A DNA stretch of 64,000 bases. It comes from PALSA-350 sp049693715 (GTDB lineage Bacteria; Acidobacteriota; Terriglobia; Terriglobales; Acidobacteriaceae). The translations under genes and the position numbers were made by a program. Within the stretch, counting starts at the first letter, position 1, and each line of letters begins with the position of its first letter. This document shows, one piece after another, positions 23,794-32,462 of this stretch. The stretch is from the NCBI GenBank assembly GCA_049693715.1, contig JBAVQC010000317.1, positions 40,607-104,606 on the forward strand, read 5' to 3'. A model generated the notes under the pieces. The model was given only the letters and a program-made list of their open reading frames with translations, ran no database searches and was not told where the DNA came from.

Positions 23794-26618
23794 CTTTCTT
23801 CCGGAGGCTCACCCATCTGATCGAGCGCCGCCGAACACCGCTCACAAACCGTTGGCCACCGCCAATCCTCACCCACGTGCACGGAGTAGTTCCAGCAGCG
23901 CTCGCATTTCTTGCCCTCAGCCGGCAGCGTAGTCGCGACCAGCTCGGTCCCCGTTCCAGGGACTACTTCCACCTGGGAAACATTCAACAGTTCCTTTAAG
24001 CTCCCCTGGTAACGTGCAAGCAGGTCACGCATTGACTCCGGCGCCTCTAACACCAGCCGGGCATCGAGCGCTTTCCCAATCAGTTTTTCCTTGCGCGCTT
24101 CCTCCAGGCTCTTGAGAGCCTCGCCGCGCATCGCAAGCAAACTCTTCCAGTCGCTCATGAACTCCACATCGATGGTAGCCGCGAGACTCTCTGGCTTGGG
24201 GAAGAGCTCCAGATGCACGCTGGGCAGCCGGTTGCCGATCGGGGGCATGTAGCGCCAGATTTCGTCCGCGGTAAAACTTAGCAGCGGCGCGACCAGGCGT
24301 ACAAGTGCCTCGGCGATCATCCACAGCACAGTCTGCGCAGACCGCCGCGCGGGATTGTCGGGCGCGGAGGTATAAATCCTGTCCTTGACCGCATCGATAT
24401 ACAACTGGCTCAGCTCGGCGACGGCAAATTCATTCAGCGCGTGATAAATGCGATGGAACTCAAAGTCCTCATACCATCCCAGGATCTTTTCCGTGAGCTC
24501 GCGCGTCCGCGTAAGCATGTACTGATCGAGCGAAAGCATCCGCTCCCAGGCGACCGCATGTTTCTCCGGCTCAAAGCCGTTGAGATTGCTCAGGAGGAAC
24601 CGAAACGTGTTGCGCAACTTACGGTAAGTCTCGGAGACCCGCTGCATCAGGTTTTCGCTGCCCGCTACATCCTCACGGAAGTCGACCGAGGCCACCCAGA
24701 GACGAACAATCTCCGCCCCCAGCCGCTGCGAGATGTCGACCGGATCCACGCCATTGCCCAGGCTCTTGGACATCGCGCGTCCCTGTTCATCCAGGGTCCA
24801 GCCGCAGGTCGCCGCCATGCGATAAGGCGCGGCGCCCCGAGCACCCACAGCGCAGAGCAGGGAAGACTGGAACCAGCCGCGATGCTGATCTCCGCCTTCG
24901 ATATAGAGGTCCGCGGGCCAGGGAAGATCTTTCTCTCTGCCCAGAACAGCCGCCTGGCTGGCGCCGCTCTCGAACCACACATCGAGAATGTCCATCTCCT
25001 TCTTGAACTCGGCCGTGCCGCAGGAGCTGCAGGTAGTACCCGGAGGAAGGATTTCCGCCGCGTCGCGTACATACCAGGCGTCAGCCCCCTCTTTCGCAAA
25101 GAGATCGACGATGCGTTGATTGACCGCCGGATCATTCAGCGGCCGGCCGCATTGGACACAAAGAAGTACCGCGATCGGAACACCCCAGATCCGTTGGCGC
25201 GAGATGCACCAGTCCGGACGGCCAGAGACCATGTTGGTGATCCGCTCCTTGCCCCAGCCCGGATCCCATTTCACTCGATCGATCTCTTCCAAGGCTCGCC
25301 GGCGGAATGTGGTGACGGACCCGTCCGCATGAGGCATGGGCGTTTCCATGTTGATAAACCACTGCTCGGTTGCCCGAAAGATCACGGGACGATGGCAGCG
25401 CCAGCAATGAGGGTAGGAATGATGAATCTCCTGCCGTCCCATCAAAGCGCCACGTTCCTCGAGCAGAGCGATGATCGGGGCATTGGCCTTGAAAACGAAC
25501 ATCCCATCATATGCAGGCAGCCCGTTGCGTATGTGCCCGCCATCGTCCACGTCGCAAAGTTGGCTCAATCCATACCGTGCGCCGGTGGCAAAGTCATCCA
25601 CGCCATGCGCGGGCGCGGTATGGACAGCCCCGGTTCCCTGGTCGGTAGTGACATAAGTGGCGGTCACGCCCAGAACGCTTCGATCCAGAAACGGGTGAGC
25701 AAAGGTAACCCGCTCCATACGCGCACCGGGAAAGCGTGCGATCTCGTGCGCCCGCTCCAGCCCGCAGGCGGCCTTGGTGGCGCCGGCAAGGGCCTCGGCC
25801 ACGATGTACACTTGCCCATCCTGTTCCAGGGCTACGTATTCGAAATCAGGGTGGAAGGCCACCGCCAGGGAAGCGGGTAGGGTCCAGGGCGTGGTGGTCC
25901 AGATGATGGTCGAGACTTGTTTTCCGGCCAACCGGGCATCCATCGCTTCCGGGGGACTGGTGAGCCGGTAGCGTACGTACACGCTGGGGCTGGTGTGCAT
26001 ATCGTACTCGACCTCGGCCTCGGCGAGCGCCGTGCGGTCATGCATGCACCACAAAACAGGCTTGAGTCCCTTGTAGACGAATCCCCTTTCGAGGAACTGA
26101 AAAAACGTCTCGATGATCTTCGACTCATACTCCGGGGTCATGGTGGAGTAGGGAAGTTCCCACCGCCCGAAAATGCCCAGGCGCTGAAACTGCGTCCGCT
26201 GCAGGTCAAGATACTTCTGGGCGTACTCGCGGCAGGCGCGGCGGACTGCGATCGCCGGCATCTCCAGCTTCTTGCGCCCTAGCTGTTCGTCGACCTTGAT
26301 CTCAATAGGCAGGCCGTGGCAATCCCACCCCGGCACGTAGGGGGCGTTAAAGCCTGCCATGGTCTTTGATTTGACCACGAAATCCTTAAGGCACTTGTTG
26401 AGCGCGTGGCCCAGATGAATGGGCCCGTTGGCGTAGGGCGGGCCATCGTGCAGCACGTAACTCGGAGCATCCTGCCGGATGGCGCGGATTTGTTCGTAGA
26501 TCCCGTCCTGCCCCCAGGTAGCCAGCCGTTTCGGCTCGCTTTGGGGCAGATTCGCCTTCATAGGGAAGTCGGAGTGGGGTAGATTCAGTGTCGCCTTGAG
26601 TTCGGGCGGGGGTGGCAT
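23790..26618 (-). CDS. ileS: Isoleucyl-tRNA synthetase
   Basis: Class I aminoacyl-tRNA synthetase charging tRNA-Ile, 942 residues, a normal length for the bacterial type. Signature motifs: the HIGH box as PIHLGHALNK, the KMSKS box as AMSKSLGN, and the editing (CP1) domain with TTPWTLPAS and an Asp-containing GTGAVHTAPAHGVDDF segment. The C-terminal zinc ribbon KCERCWNY...VCERCSAAL is typical of the bacterial form. It is translationally coupled to lspA. A TACAAT hexamer at 26650-26655 on this strand, about 32 bases upstream of the ATG, could be the -10 promoter element. Confidence 0.97.
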   Translation of the reverse strand: MPPPPELKATLNLPHSDFPMKANLPQSEPKRLATWGQDGIYEQIRAIRQDAPSYVLHDGPPYANGPIHLGHALNKCLKDFVVKSKTMAGFNAPYVPGWDCHGLPIEIKVDEQLGRKKLEMPAIAVRRACREYAQKYLDLQRTQFQRLGIFGRWELPYSTMTPEYESKIIETFFQFLERGFVYKGLKPVLWCMHDRTALAEAEVEYDMHTSPSVYVRYRLTSPPEAMDARLAGKQVSTIIWTTTPWTLPASLAVAFHPDFEYVALEQDGQVYIVAEALAGATKAACGLERAHEIARFPGARMERVTFAHPFLDRSVLGVTATYVTTDQGTGAVHTAPAHGVDDFATGARYGLSQLCDVDDGGHIRNGLPAYDGMFVFKANAPIIALLEERGALMGRQEIHHSYPHCWRCHRPVIFRATEQWFINMETPMPHADGSVTTFRRRALEEIDRVKWDPGWGKERITNMVSGRPDWCISRQRIWGVPIAVLLCVQCGRPLNDPAVNQRIVDLFAKEGADAWYVRDAAEILPPGTTCSSCGTAEFKKEMDILDVWFESGASQAAVLGREKDLPWPADLYIEGGDQHRGWFQSSLLCAVGARGAAPYRMAATCGWTLDEQGRAMSKSLGNGVDPVDISQRLGAEIVRLWVASVDFREDVAGSENLMQRVSETYRKLRNTFRFLLSNLNGFEPEKHAVAWERMLSLDQYMLTRTRELTEKILGWYEDFEFHRIYHALNEFAVAELSQLYIDAVKDRIYTSAPDNPARRSAQTVLWMIAEALVRLVAPLLSFTADEIWRYMPPIGNRLPSVHLELFPKPESLAATIDVEFMSDWKSLLAMRGEALKSLEEARKEKLIGKALDARLVLEAPESMRDLLARYQGSLKELLNVSQVEVVPGTGTELVATTLPAEGKKCERCWNYSVHVGEDWRWPTVCERCSAALDQMGEPPEES

Positions 26619-26838
26619 TGTCTCTCCAGTTGAAAACGACCAAAACTCTATTGTATCTTTGCCGCAAAAGTTGACACGCTGCTTACCTCCAGGCCAAAAA
26701 AGGTGTCTAATACTTTTTAATGGATCCTCAACCGATCCAGGCTACGTATTCTTGGAGAGCGACAAACCAGACGCGAGTCGTTCATAATGGGGAGATAGGC
26801 GGAGAGAGGCTTACCAGCCCTCTTTTCTCACAAGTTCT

Positions 26839-27822
26839 ATGGCCAATCAGGTTTTGTTACCTCCGGAGTTGGATCAACGCGAGCCGTTAGAGCCTAAGCT
26901 GCTCGCCGAAATCATTGATGAGCCGGCGTGGAAGACGATGGCCGGCAATATTTATGACCTCCTGTATCCCAGGAAACTCCCCCCGCTCGTACTAACGTCA
27001 ACCCCCATCCCAGTCAAAGACCCGATGAAGGAGGACCGCGGTAAGGCCTCCTCCATTATTTCCATCAGTACGCACGTGATCATTATCGCGTTGATCCTGT
27101 GGGCCTTCCTCGCGGTCAAGAAGGTGGTCACCAATAAAAACCAGCTGCTCACCAACATCGATGTGCCGCAATTCATGCCTATTGCCCCCAAGGGGCCGCA
27201 GATGGGTGGCGGGGGTGGAGGTGGCGCCCACGATATTTTGCAGACGCCCAAAGGCAAGCTGCCGAAGTTCGAAGACAAGCAGATTGTTCCGCCGATGGTG
27301 CTCAAGAACGACAAGCCCAAGCTGGCCGTGGATCCTTCGATCGTGATGCCTAAGGACATTCAGTTGCCCACTAACAACCTGCCCAACCTGGGAGACCCGC
27401 GCACCAGCGTAGTGGGTCCGGCCTCAAACGGCAGTGGCAGCGGCTCCGGCCTGGGCACGGGCTCTGGTGGCGGCATCGGGTCAGGCAAAGGAGGCGGATA
27501 CGGTCCCGGTGAGGGCGGCGGTTACGGTGGAGGCCTCTACCATGTGGGTGGCGGCGTTTCCGCTCCGCAACTGGTGTTTGCCCCGGATCCTGAGTTCTCG
27601 GACGAAGCCCGCCGGGCAAAGTACCAGGGCGTCTGCGTAGTTTCCTTGATCGTGGACGCACAAGGGAACCCGCAGCGGGTTCAGGCTGTGCGCCACCTGG
27701 GCATGGGTCTGGACGAGAAGGCCGTAGAAGCGGTGAGGCAGTACAAATTCAAGCCCGCGACGCTGCAGGGAAAACCAGTGCCCGTGGAAGTGAACATCGA
27801 AGTGAACTTCCGCATCTACTAG
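26839..27822 (+). CDS. TonB family energy-transducing protein
   Basis: Couples the proton motive force to TonB-dependent outer-membrane transporters. The 327 residues show an unusually long cytoplasmic N-terminus (about 1-70), one membrane segment (about 71-93, IISISTHVIIIALILWAF), and a periplasmic linker with Gly-rich stretches (GGGGGGAH and a Gly/Ser repeat at about 200-235). The C-terminal TonB_C domain (about 245-327) has PDPEFSDEARRAKYQGVCVVSLIVD and AVEAVRQYKFKPATLQGKPVPVEVNIEVNF. ExbB/ExbD are not adjacent. It is a stand-alone gene converging on ligD, with a repeat element between them. Confidence 0.88.
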   Translation: MANQVLLPPELDQREPLEPKLLAEIIDEPAWKTMAGNIYDLLYPRKLPPLVLTSTPIPVKDPMKEDRGKASSIISISTHVIIIALILWAFLAVKKVVTNKNQLLTNIDVPQFMPIAPKGPQMGGGGGGGAHDILQTPKGKLPKFEDKQIVPPMVLKNDKPKLAVDPSIVMPKDIQLPTNNLPNLGDPRTSVVGPASNGSGSGSGLGTGSGGGIGSGKGGGYGPGEGGGYGGGLYHVGGGVSAPQLVFAPDPEFSDEARRAKYQGVCVVSLIVDAQGNPQRVQAVRHLGMGLDEKAVEAVRQYKFKPATLQGKPVPVEVNIEVNFRIY

Positions 27823-27853
27823 CAAAAATCGCACATGAAAAAATCGAGGGGGT

Positions 27854-28045
27854 GAGTCCCGAAGGGACGGCTGAACTTAGCCCAGGACGACAGTCCTGGG
27901 TTTGGCAAGGGCTATTGAAAAGTCCCGCAGGGACGACTGAAAAGAGTTGTCGGGCAACTTCCAGTCGTCCCTACGGGACTTTTCGTCACTCGAATCGCTA
28001 CCCAGGACTGCGTCCTGGCTAAGCTCAGCCGTCCCTTCGGGACTC
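27854..28045. repeat. Nested palindromic repeat element (second copy)
   Basis: Same architecture as the element at 14114: outer GAGTCCCGAAGGGACGG / CCGTCCCTTCGGGACTC with CTTAGCCCAGGAC blocks, and inner AAAGTCCCGCAGGGACGACTG / CAGTCGTCCCTACGGGACTTT. It lies between the converging 3' ends of tonB and ligD and probably works as a structured transcript end for both. Confidence 0.75.
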
Positions 28046-28052
28046 AACGAGA

Positions 28053-28088
28053 GTTTTCCGCAGCCTGTAAAGGCCGTACCCTTCAAAA
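28053..28088. repeat. Dispersed repeat motifs overlapping the ligD 3' end
   Basis: GTTTTCCGCAGCCTGTAAAG (28053-28072) matches the motifs at 1183 and 1261. On the minus strand TTTTGAAGGGTACGG (28088-28074) matches the motif at 1044. The latter includes the TGA stop codon of ligD, so the gene's last codons lie within the repeat. Confidence 0.6.
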
Positions 28089-30695
28089 GAGTGAAGCCGG
28101 AATCTCCTGGTTACTCGTCAGCATCGCCTTCCACGGATCCTTCCGTAGCCGTTCCTTCCACTCATCAAACCGGGCAATCAGATACTTCGGCGCCCTCAAA
28201 CCCTTGAGTTCAGTCCACTCCAGCGGCAGCGCCGCAGCCATGCCCAGCCGGGCCCGGCTGGAGTAAGGAGCTACCGCCGTCGCCTCGCGTTCGTTCCGTA
28301 AGTAGTCCACAAAGATCTTGTTTGTCCGCGCCGCCTTGGTCATTTTGCTGATGTAAAGCTTGGGGTTGTCTTTCTCCATCTGCAATGTGAATTCGTGAGT
28401 CAGAGCCTTCACCTGCTCCCACTCGAGCGTGGGCTTGATGGGCGCCACCACGTGCAGGCCCTTACCGCCGGTGGTCTTTACAAAGCTCTCCAGACCCAGT
28501 TGCATCAACCGGTCCCGCACCTCCTGTGCGCTGTCACAAAGGGTTGGCCACGACACAGCCTCGTCCGGATCGAGATCGAAGATGATGCGGTCGGGATGCT
28601 CCAGATCGGCGTTGGTCGACTGCCACGGATGTATCTCGAGCACGTTCATCTGGGCCAAACCGGCCAACGATTGTTCCCCTTCCACGGTGACGTAGGTCTC
28701 TGTGCGCTTGCCCTTTCGGTCGGGAATCTCCACGCCATCGATGCCCGGCGGCATACCCGGTCCCAGGTGTTTCTGATAAAAGCATTTCTGGCCGGCGCCG
28801 TTGGGGCAGCGGACCAGGGAAAGGGGTCTGCCGGTGACGTGGGGCAGCATGAGCGGCGCGACCGCCAAATAGTAGTCAACCAATGCCTGCTTGGTAACCC
28901 CCGTCTGCGGATCGAAAACCTTCTCCGGATGAGTAACCTTGAAACCAAGCCGCGTGGGAGCAGAAGCCTTCTCCGGTGCGGCTGTCTTGGGGCGCGGCAC
29001 AGTCTTTTGCGCAAGTTTTGGATCCGGCATCTCGCGGCCCACCTCCGTCGCCTTCTTGTCTTCCCGCAGACCTTTGAAGCTGGCTTGCCGCACCAGCGCA
29101 TCGGCAGTCCAGGTGCTGAACTGAACCTCCGCCACCAGCTCAGGCCGCACCCAGATAGCACCGTTGGCGGCTGAGGCCGGCACGTCGACGAAGGGCATTT
29201 GGGTTTGCCGCATAGCTTCCAGTTGCTTACGCAACTGGCGCGAGCTGACCTGGCTGAAACCGGTGCCCGTCCGCCCGGCGTAGATCAATTTCTTGTTATC
29301 GTAATAGCCCAACAACAGGGCTCCGATGCCATCGGTTCCGTTATTGGGCTTGGTGAAGCCACCCACGACAAACTCCTGCCGGCGAACGCACTTGATCTTG
29401 ATCCATGACTTACTGCGGCCCGAGGTATACGGGCTGTCGGCGCGTTTGGAAACAATGCCTTCGGCTTCCAACTTGCAGGCCTCGGTAAAGATCGGCTTGC
29501 CTTCGGCGGCGATATGCTGGCCGTAGCGGACCGTTTCGTGCTCCACCAGGCTGTCGAGCATCTCGGCCAGTATTTGCTTGCGCCTGGTGAGCGGCTCCTG
29601 GCGAAGATTGTGCCCATTCAGGTGCAGCAGATCAAAGACAAAGTAGGTGAGCGGGTGTTTCGCTCCTTCCTCAAAGGCTGCCTGCAGGGCGGCAAAGCTG
29701 CTCTGTCCGTTGGCTTCGAGCACCACCACTTCTCCATCCAGGACGGCGCTCTCGACCGACAGCCGCCCGAGTTCGCGTGCGACCGCGGACATACGATGTG
29801 TCCAATCCAGCCCGCTCCGCGTGTAAAGGCGAACCTTACCGGCTTTGTCGATGTGCGCCTGGATGCGGTAGCCGTCCAGCTTGAGCTCATGAACCCAGTG
29901 TTCGCCCGCCGGAGGCTCGGGTGCTTCGGAGGCTAACTGCGGCTGGATAAACCCCGGCGATGTTTCTTTGTTACCCGGCAGCCCGGACGGGGCGAATGGT
30001 TTGGAACGCGCCGGCCCCTTGTTCCCGCTGGAGGTTTCCGGACGGTTCGATTGCCAGACGTGATCCTCCTCCCGGGCAATGGCCTCGATATCCCGTTGGG
30101 TGAGGACGCTGTTGGGTTCCTTCTCCGTGATCGGCTCGTCATCCGCGCTTTGTTCGTATTCGTCATGTTCCTTGATCAACAGCCAGTTCGGTTTGGACTC
30201 GTTCGCGGCCTTGCCGCCCATGCGCACCAACACCCATTTGCCGTGCAGCTTCTTGCCGTGAAGAATGAATTTGAGATTGCCCTTGGCCAGCCCCTGGTCC
30301 GCGTCGCCCACCGGCTCCCACGTGCCTTCATCCCAAAGCATCACCGTACCGCCCCCGTACTGGCCCTTGGGGATGGTCCCTTCGAAGCCCCCGTACTGGA
30401 TGGGATGATCCTCGACCTGCACCGCCAGGCGCTTATCTCCGGGGACATAACTCGGCCCCTTGGTAACCGCCCAACTCTTGAGAACCCCGTGCAAGCCGAG
30501 GCGGAAGTCGTAGTGCAGGCGAGTGGCTGCATGCTTTTGGATAACGAAGGGCAGAGATTCGGTCGTCGCCGTCGATTTGGCCCCGCCACTTGGTTCGGCC
30601 GTCTTGCTGAAGTCGCGCATCGAGCGATAACGTTCAAGTTGCTCGTCGACCAATCCAGAAGACGTTGGCGCCGGTTTCTTTGTCTTACCGGCCAT
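28083..30695 (-). CDS. ligD: Multidomain DNA ligase D (PE-LIG-POL)
   Basis: Bacterial non-homologous end-joining ligase, 870 residues. An N-terminal 3'-phosphoesterase domain (about 35-185; His55 and His61 in HAATRLHYDFRL, His97 in EDHPIQYGGFEG) is followed by the ATP-dependent ligase domain (about 250-560; nucleotidyl Lys272 in HELKLDGYR; DGEVVVL; EGIVSKRADSPY; WIKIKC). Last is the primase/polymerase domain (about 590-870; IIFDLDPDEAVSW with metal-binding Asp pair; KTTGGKGLHV). The order matches the Pseudomonas-type LigD. Ku, the usual partner, is not in this window. The gene is monocistronic. Confidence 0.95.
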   Translation of the reverse strand: MAGKTKKPAPTSSGLVDEQLERYRSMRDFSKTAEPSGGAKSTATTESLPFVIQKHAATRLHYDFRLGLHGVLKSWAVTKGPSYVPGDKRLAVQVEDHPIQYGGFEGTIPKGQYGGGTVMLWDEGTWEPVGDADQGLAKGNLKFILHGKKLHGKWVLVRMGGKAANESKPNWLLIKEHDEYEQSADDEPITEKEPNSVLTQRDIEAIAREEDHVWQSNRPETSSGNKGPARSKPFAPSGLPGNKETSPGFIQPQLASEAPEPPAGEHWVHELKLDGYRIQAHIDKAGKVRLYTRSGLDWTHRMSAVARELGRLSVESAVLDGEVVVLEANGQSSFAALQAAFEEGAKHPLTYFVFDLLHLNGHNLRQEPLTRRKQILAEMLDSLVEHETVRYGQHIAAEGKPIFTEACKLEAEGIVSKRADSPYTSGRSKSWIKIKCVRRQEFVVGGFTKPNNGTDGIGALLLGYYDNKKLIYAGRTGTGFSQVSSRQLRKQLEAMRQTQMPFVDVPASAANGAIWVRPELVAEVQFSTWTADALVRQASFKGLREDKKATEVGREMPDPKLAQKTVPRPKTAAPEKASAPTRLGFKVTHPEKVFDPQTGVTKQALVDYYLAVAPLMLPHVTGRPLSLVRCPNGAGQKCFYQKHLGPGMPPGIDGVEIPDRKGKRTETYVTVEGEQSLAGLAQMNVLEIHPWQSTNADLEHPDRIIFDLDPDEAVSWPTLCDSAQEVRDRLMQLGLESFVKTTGGKGLHVVAPIKPTLEWEQVKALTHEFTLQMEKDNPKLYISKMTKAARTNKIFVDYLRNEREATAVAPYSSRARLGMAAALPLEWTELKGLRAPKYLIARFDEWKERLRKDPWKAMLTSNQEIPASLF

Positions 30696-30959
30696 CCCAA
30701 ACCTTTCGTCTCACTGCGCTTTGGAGAGTGTTCGCGTCCCTTTCGTTGCCTGTACAACCGCGTTCTTCAGGTAGTCTGTACTCTCTCGATAGGAACCTTA
30801 ACAGACCGGGGAACGAGTTGCTCATGACCGCTGACGACCTCACGATTGCAACCCGCAGCGAGCTTACCGGCTTACTGGATTTGCCCTGGATCCGCTCCCA
30901 GGAAGGGTCGCGGAACTTGGCCTTTTTGAACCCGTTTGGTAGTCTATCCAGGTACGCAT

Positions 30960-31036
30960 GCGCGCGTAGCTCAGTTGGATAGAGCGTCTGGCTACGAACC
31001 AGAAGGTCGGGAGTTCGAATCTCTCCGCGCGCACCA
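30960..31036 (+). tRNA. tRNA-Arg (anticodon ACG)
   Basis: The cloverleaf can be drawn by hand. The acceptor stem is GCGCGCG with CGCGCGC, all seven pairs perfect. The D arm is GCTC...GAGC. The anticodon stem is TCTGG/CCAGA with loop CTACGAA (ACG). The T arm is GGGAG-TTCGAAT-CTCTC. The discriminator is A and CCA is encoded. The A34 would be expected to become inosine by TadA. Confidence 0.97.
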
Positions 31037-31057
31037 TCCCGGTCCACTCCCTCGTAA

Positions 31058-31471
31058 ATGGAAACCCCGACTCTCCCCGCCCGCCGCTTTGCCTGGACAC
31101 AGCGGATCGCAGCGCTGGCCATCGTGTTTTTTTGGATTTCGTTCTGGAACGACCATCATGCCCTACCCGCAAACGTGGTGGATTTCGAGTGGTGCTTTCT
31201 TCTTCCGGATATTCTCTGGATCGTGGGGACATTCTGGCTCGCGAGCCATTGGCTGATGAAGAGCGATCCGCGCGCGGCCATTGCGACTGCGGTAGCCGGC
31301 AGTTCCATGGTCTACCTGGGTATGCTCGACGCGATTTGTAACTTCCGCCACGGCCAATATACAGGTTCGTTTTCGCGGGGCGCCCTGAATGCGGTCGTCA
31401 ACGCCGCCTGCCTGTTGTTTGGGAGCGCAAACATCTGGTACGCAAACGCGCGAAGCAAACGAATTACCTGA
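31058..31471 (+). CDS. Small four-helix membrane protein, unknown function
   Basis: 137 residues with four predicted membrane spans (IAALAIVFFWISFW; FLLPDILWIVGTFWLASHWL; AIATAVAGSSMVYLGMLDAI; LNAVVNAACLLFGSANIWYA). Short polar loops include the motif DAICNFRHGQY. No family recognised. It starts 21 bases after the tRNA and its last 8 bases overlap the 3' end of the opposing diguanylate cyclase gene. The start ATG at 31058 has no strong ribosome-binding site. Confidence 0.6.
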   Translation: METPTLPARRFAWTQRIAALAIVFFWISFWNDHHALPANVVDFEWCFLLPDILWIVGTFWLASHWLMKSDPRAAIATAVAGSSMVYLGMLDAICNFRHGQYTGSFSRGALNAVVNAACLLFGSANIWYANARSKRIT

Positions 31472-32462
31472 TTTGGTTGAACACAAAATCGGATAAGACG
31501 GTTCGATTCCGCCCGATCCTCTTAGCCCGGTACAGCGCGCTGTCCGCGGCGGAAAGCATTTCCGTATCCGAGATCAGGCCATGTTTCTCCACCGTCGTGA
31601 CCGCCGCACCGATACTGACCGTGACCGAGACCGTGGACTCATTCGCGGCGATCGGACTGTAATCCACGGCAGCGCGAATCCTCTCCGCGCCGTGTTCAAT
31701 CTGGTCCCGACTGCAACCGGGGAGTACGATCACGAACTCCTCTCCGCCATAGCGCCCGACGGAGTCGTAACCGCGCACCGCCTTGATAATTCGTTGTGTC
31801 ACTTCTTTCAGCACGACATCCCCAGTCAAATGTCCATAGGTGTCGTTGATGTTCTTGAAGTGATCGATATCAAGCATCAAAAGACCCGTGGCACTTTTGG
31901 AGCGCGCTGCACGTTCCAACTCCCGGCGCAACGTGTCCAGAATCTCACTTCGGTTCCACACCCCCGTGAGCGGGTCGTGGGTTGCCTGAAAATGGAGTTG
32001 CAGATGAGCCCGGATCTGATCGTCCTGCAGCGTGAGGATTCGGTTACAGGCTCGCAAACGAGCTTGCAATTCGCTTTTATCGAAGGGTTTGGTGAGATAG
32101 TCATCGGCTCCCGCCTCCAGACCCCTCACCAGATCCTGTTTCGCATCTTTAGCGGTCGCGAGAAGTATGTACTGGTAGGGAGTCTGGTTACTCTCTCGAA
32201 CCTTGCGGCACAACTCCAAGCCATTGATCGCCGGCATCATCCAATCAAGAATCAGCAGTTGAGGCGCGGGCTCCTGTTGAAGAATTTCCCAGGCTCTTGC
32301 GCCGTCTTCGGCAATCGTGACCAGGTAGCCCCAGGTCTCCAGCCAGCTCTGCAGTATCCGGCGGAACATCGCGTCGTCTTCCGCAACCAGCACCCGGTTG
32401 CAGGAACTACCCGGGCGGAGAAACTCAGTCAGAGTTCCATTCATCCCGCCGGCCGTCGTCAT
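31464..32462 (-). CDS. Response regulator with GGDEF output (diguanylate cyclase)
   Basis: Makes the second messenger c-di-GMP in response to phosphorylation. The 332 residues comprise a receiver domain (about 22-140; acidic pocket EDD 28-30, phospho-acceptor Asp73 in ILDWMMP, Lys in LTKPF) and a GGDEF domain (about 165-330). The active site is GGEEF at 239-243. An intact inhibitory I-site RGYD (230-233) sits five residues before it, so product feedback is expected. The ATG overlaps the stop of the upstream hybrid kinase (4 bases), making the kinase its likely phosphodonor. The tail overlaps the convergent membrane protein gene. Confidence 0.93.
   Translation of the reverse strand: MTTAGGMNGTLTEFLRPGSSCNRVLVAEDDAMFRRILQSWLETWGYLVTIAEDGARAWEILQQEPAPQLLILDWMMPAINGLELCRKVRESNQTPYQYILLATAKDAKQDLVRGLEAGADDYLTKPFDKSELQARLRACNRILTLQDDQIRAHLQLHFQATHDPLTGVWNRSEILDTLRRELERAARSKSATGLLMLDIDHFKNINDTYGHLTGDVVLKEVTQRIIKAVRGYDSVGRYGGEEFVIVLPGCSRDQIEHGAERIRAAVDYSPIAANESTVSVTVSIGAAVTTVEKHGLISDTEMLSAADSALYRAKRIGRNRTVLSDFVFNQIR

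Noticed and set aside
24441..25880. A 479-codon rightward open frame inside ileS
   Set aside because: It is exactly antisense to a highly conserved isoleucyl-tRNA synthetase segment. Long antisense frames are expected in GC-rich genes.
14114..28045. CRISPR array suspicion from repeated GTCCC blocks
   Set aside because: The blocks are inverted and nested, not regularly spaced direct repeats, and there are no cas genes.
30685..31122. Leftward frame across the tRNA
   Set aside because: It spans a perfect tRNA-Arg gene and the ligD upstream region; no domain recognised.
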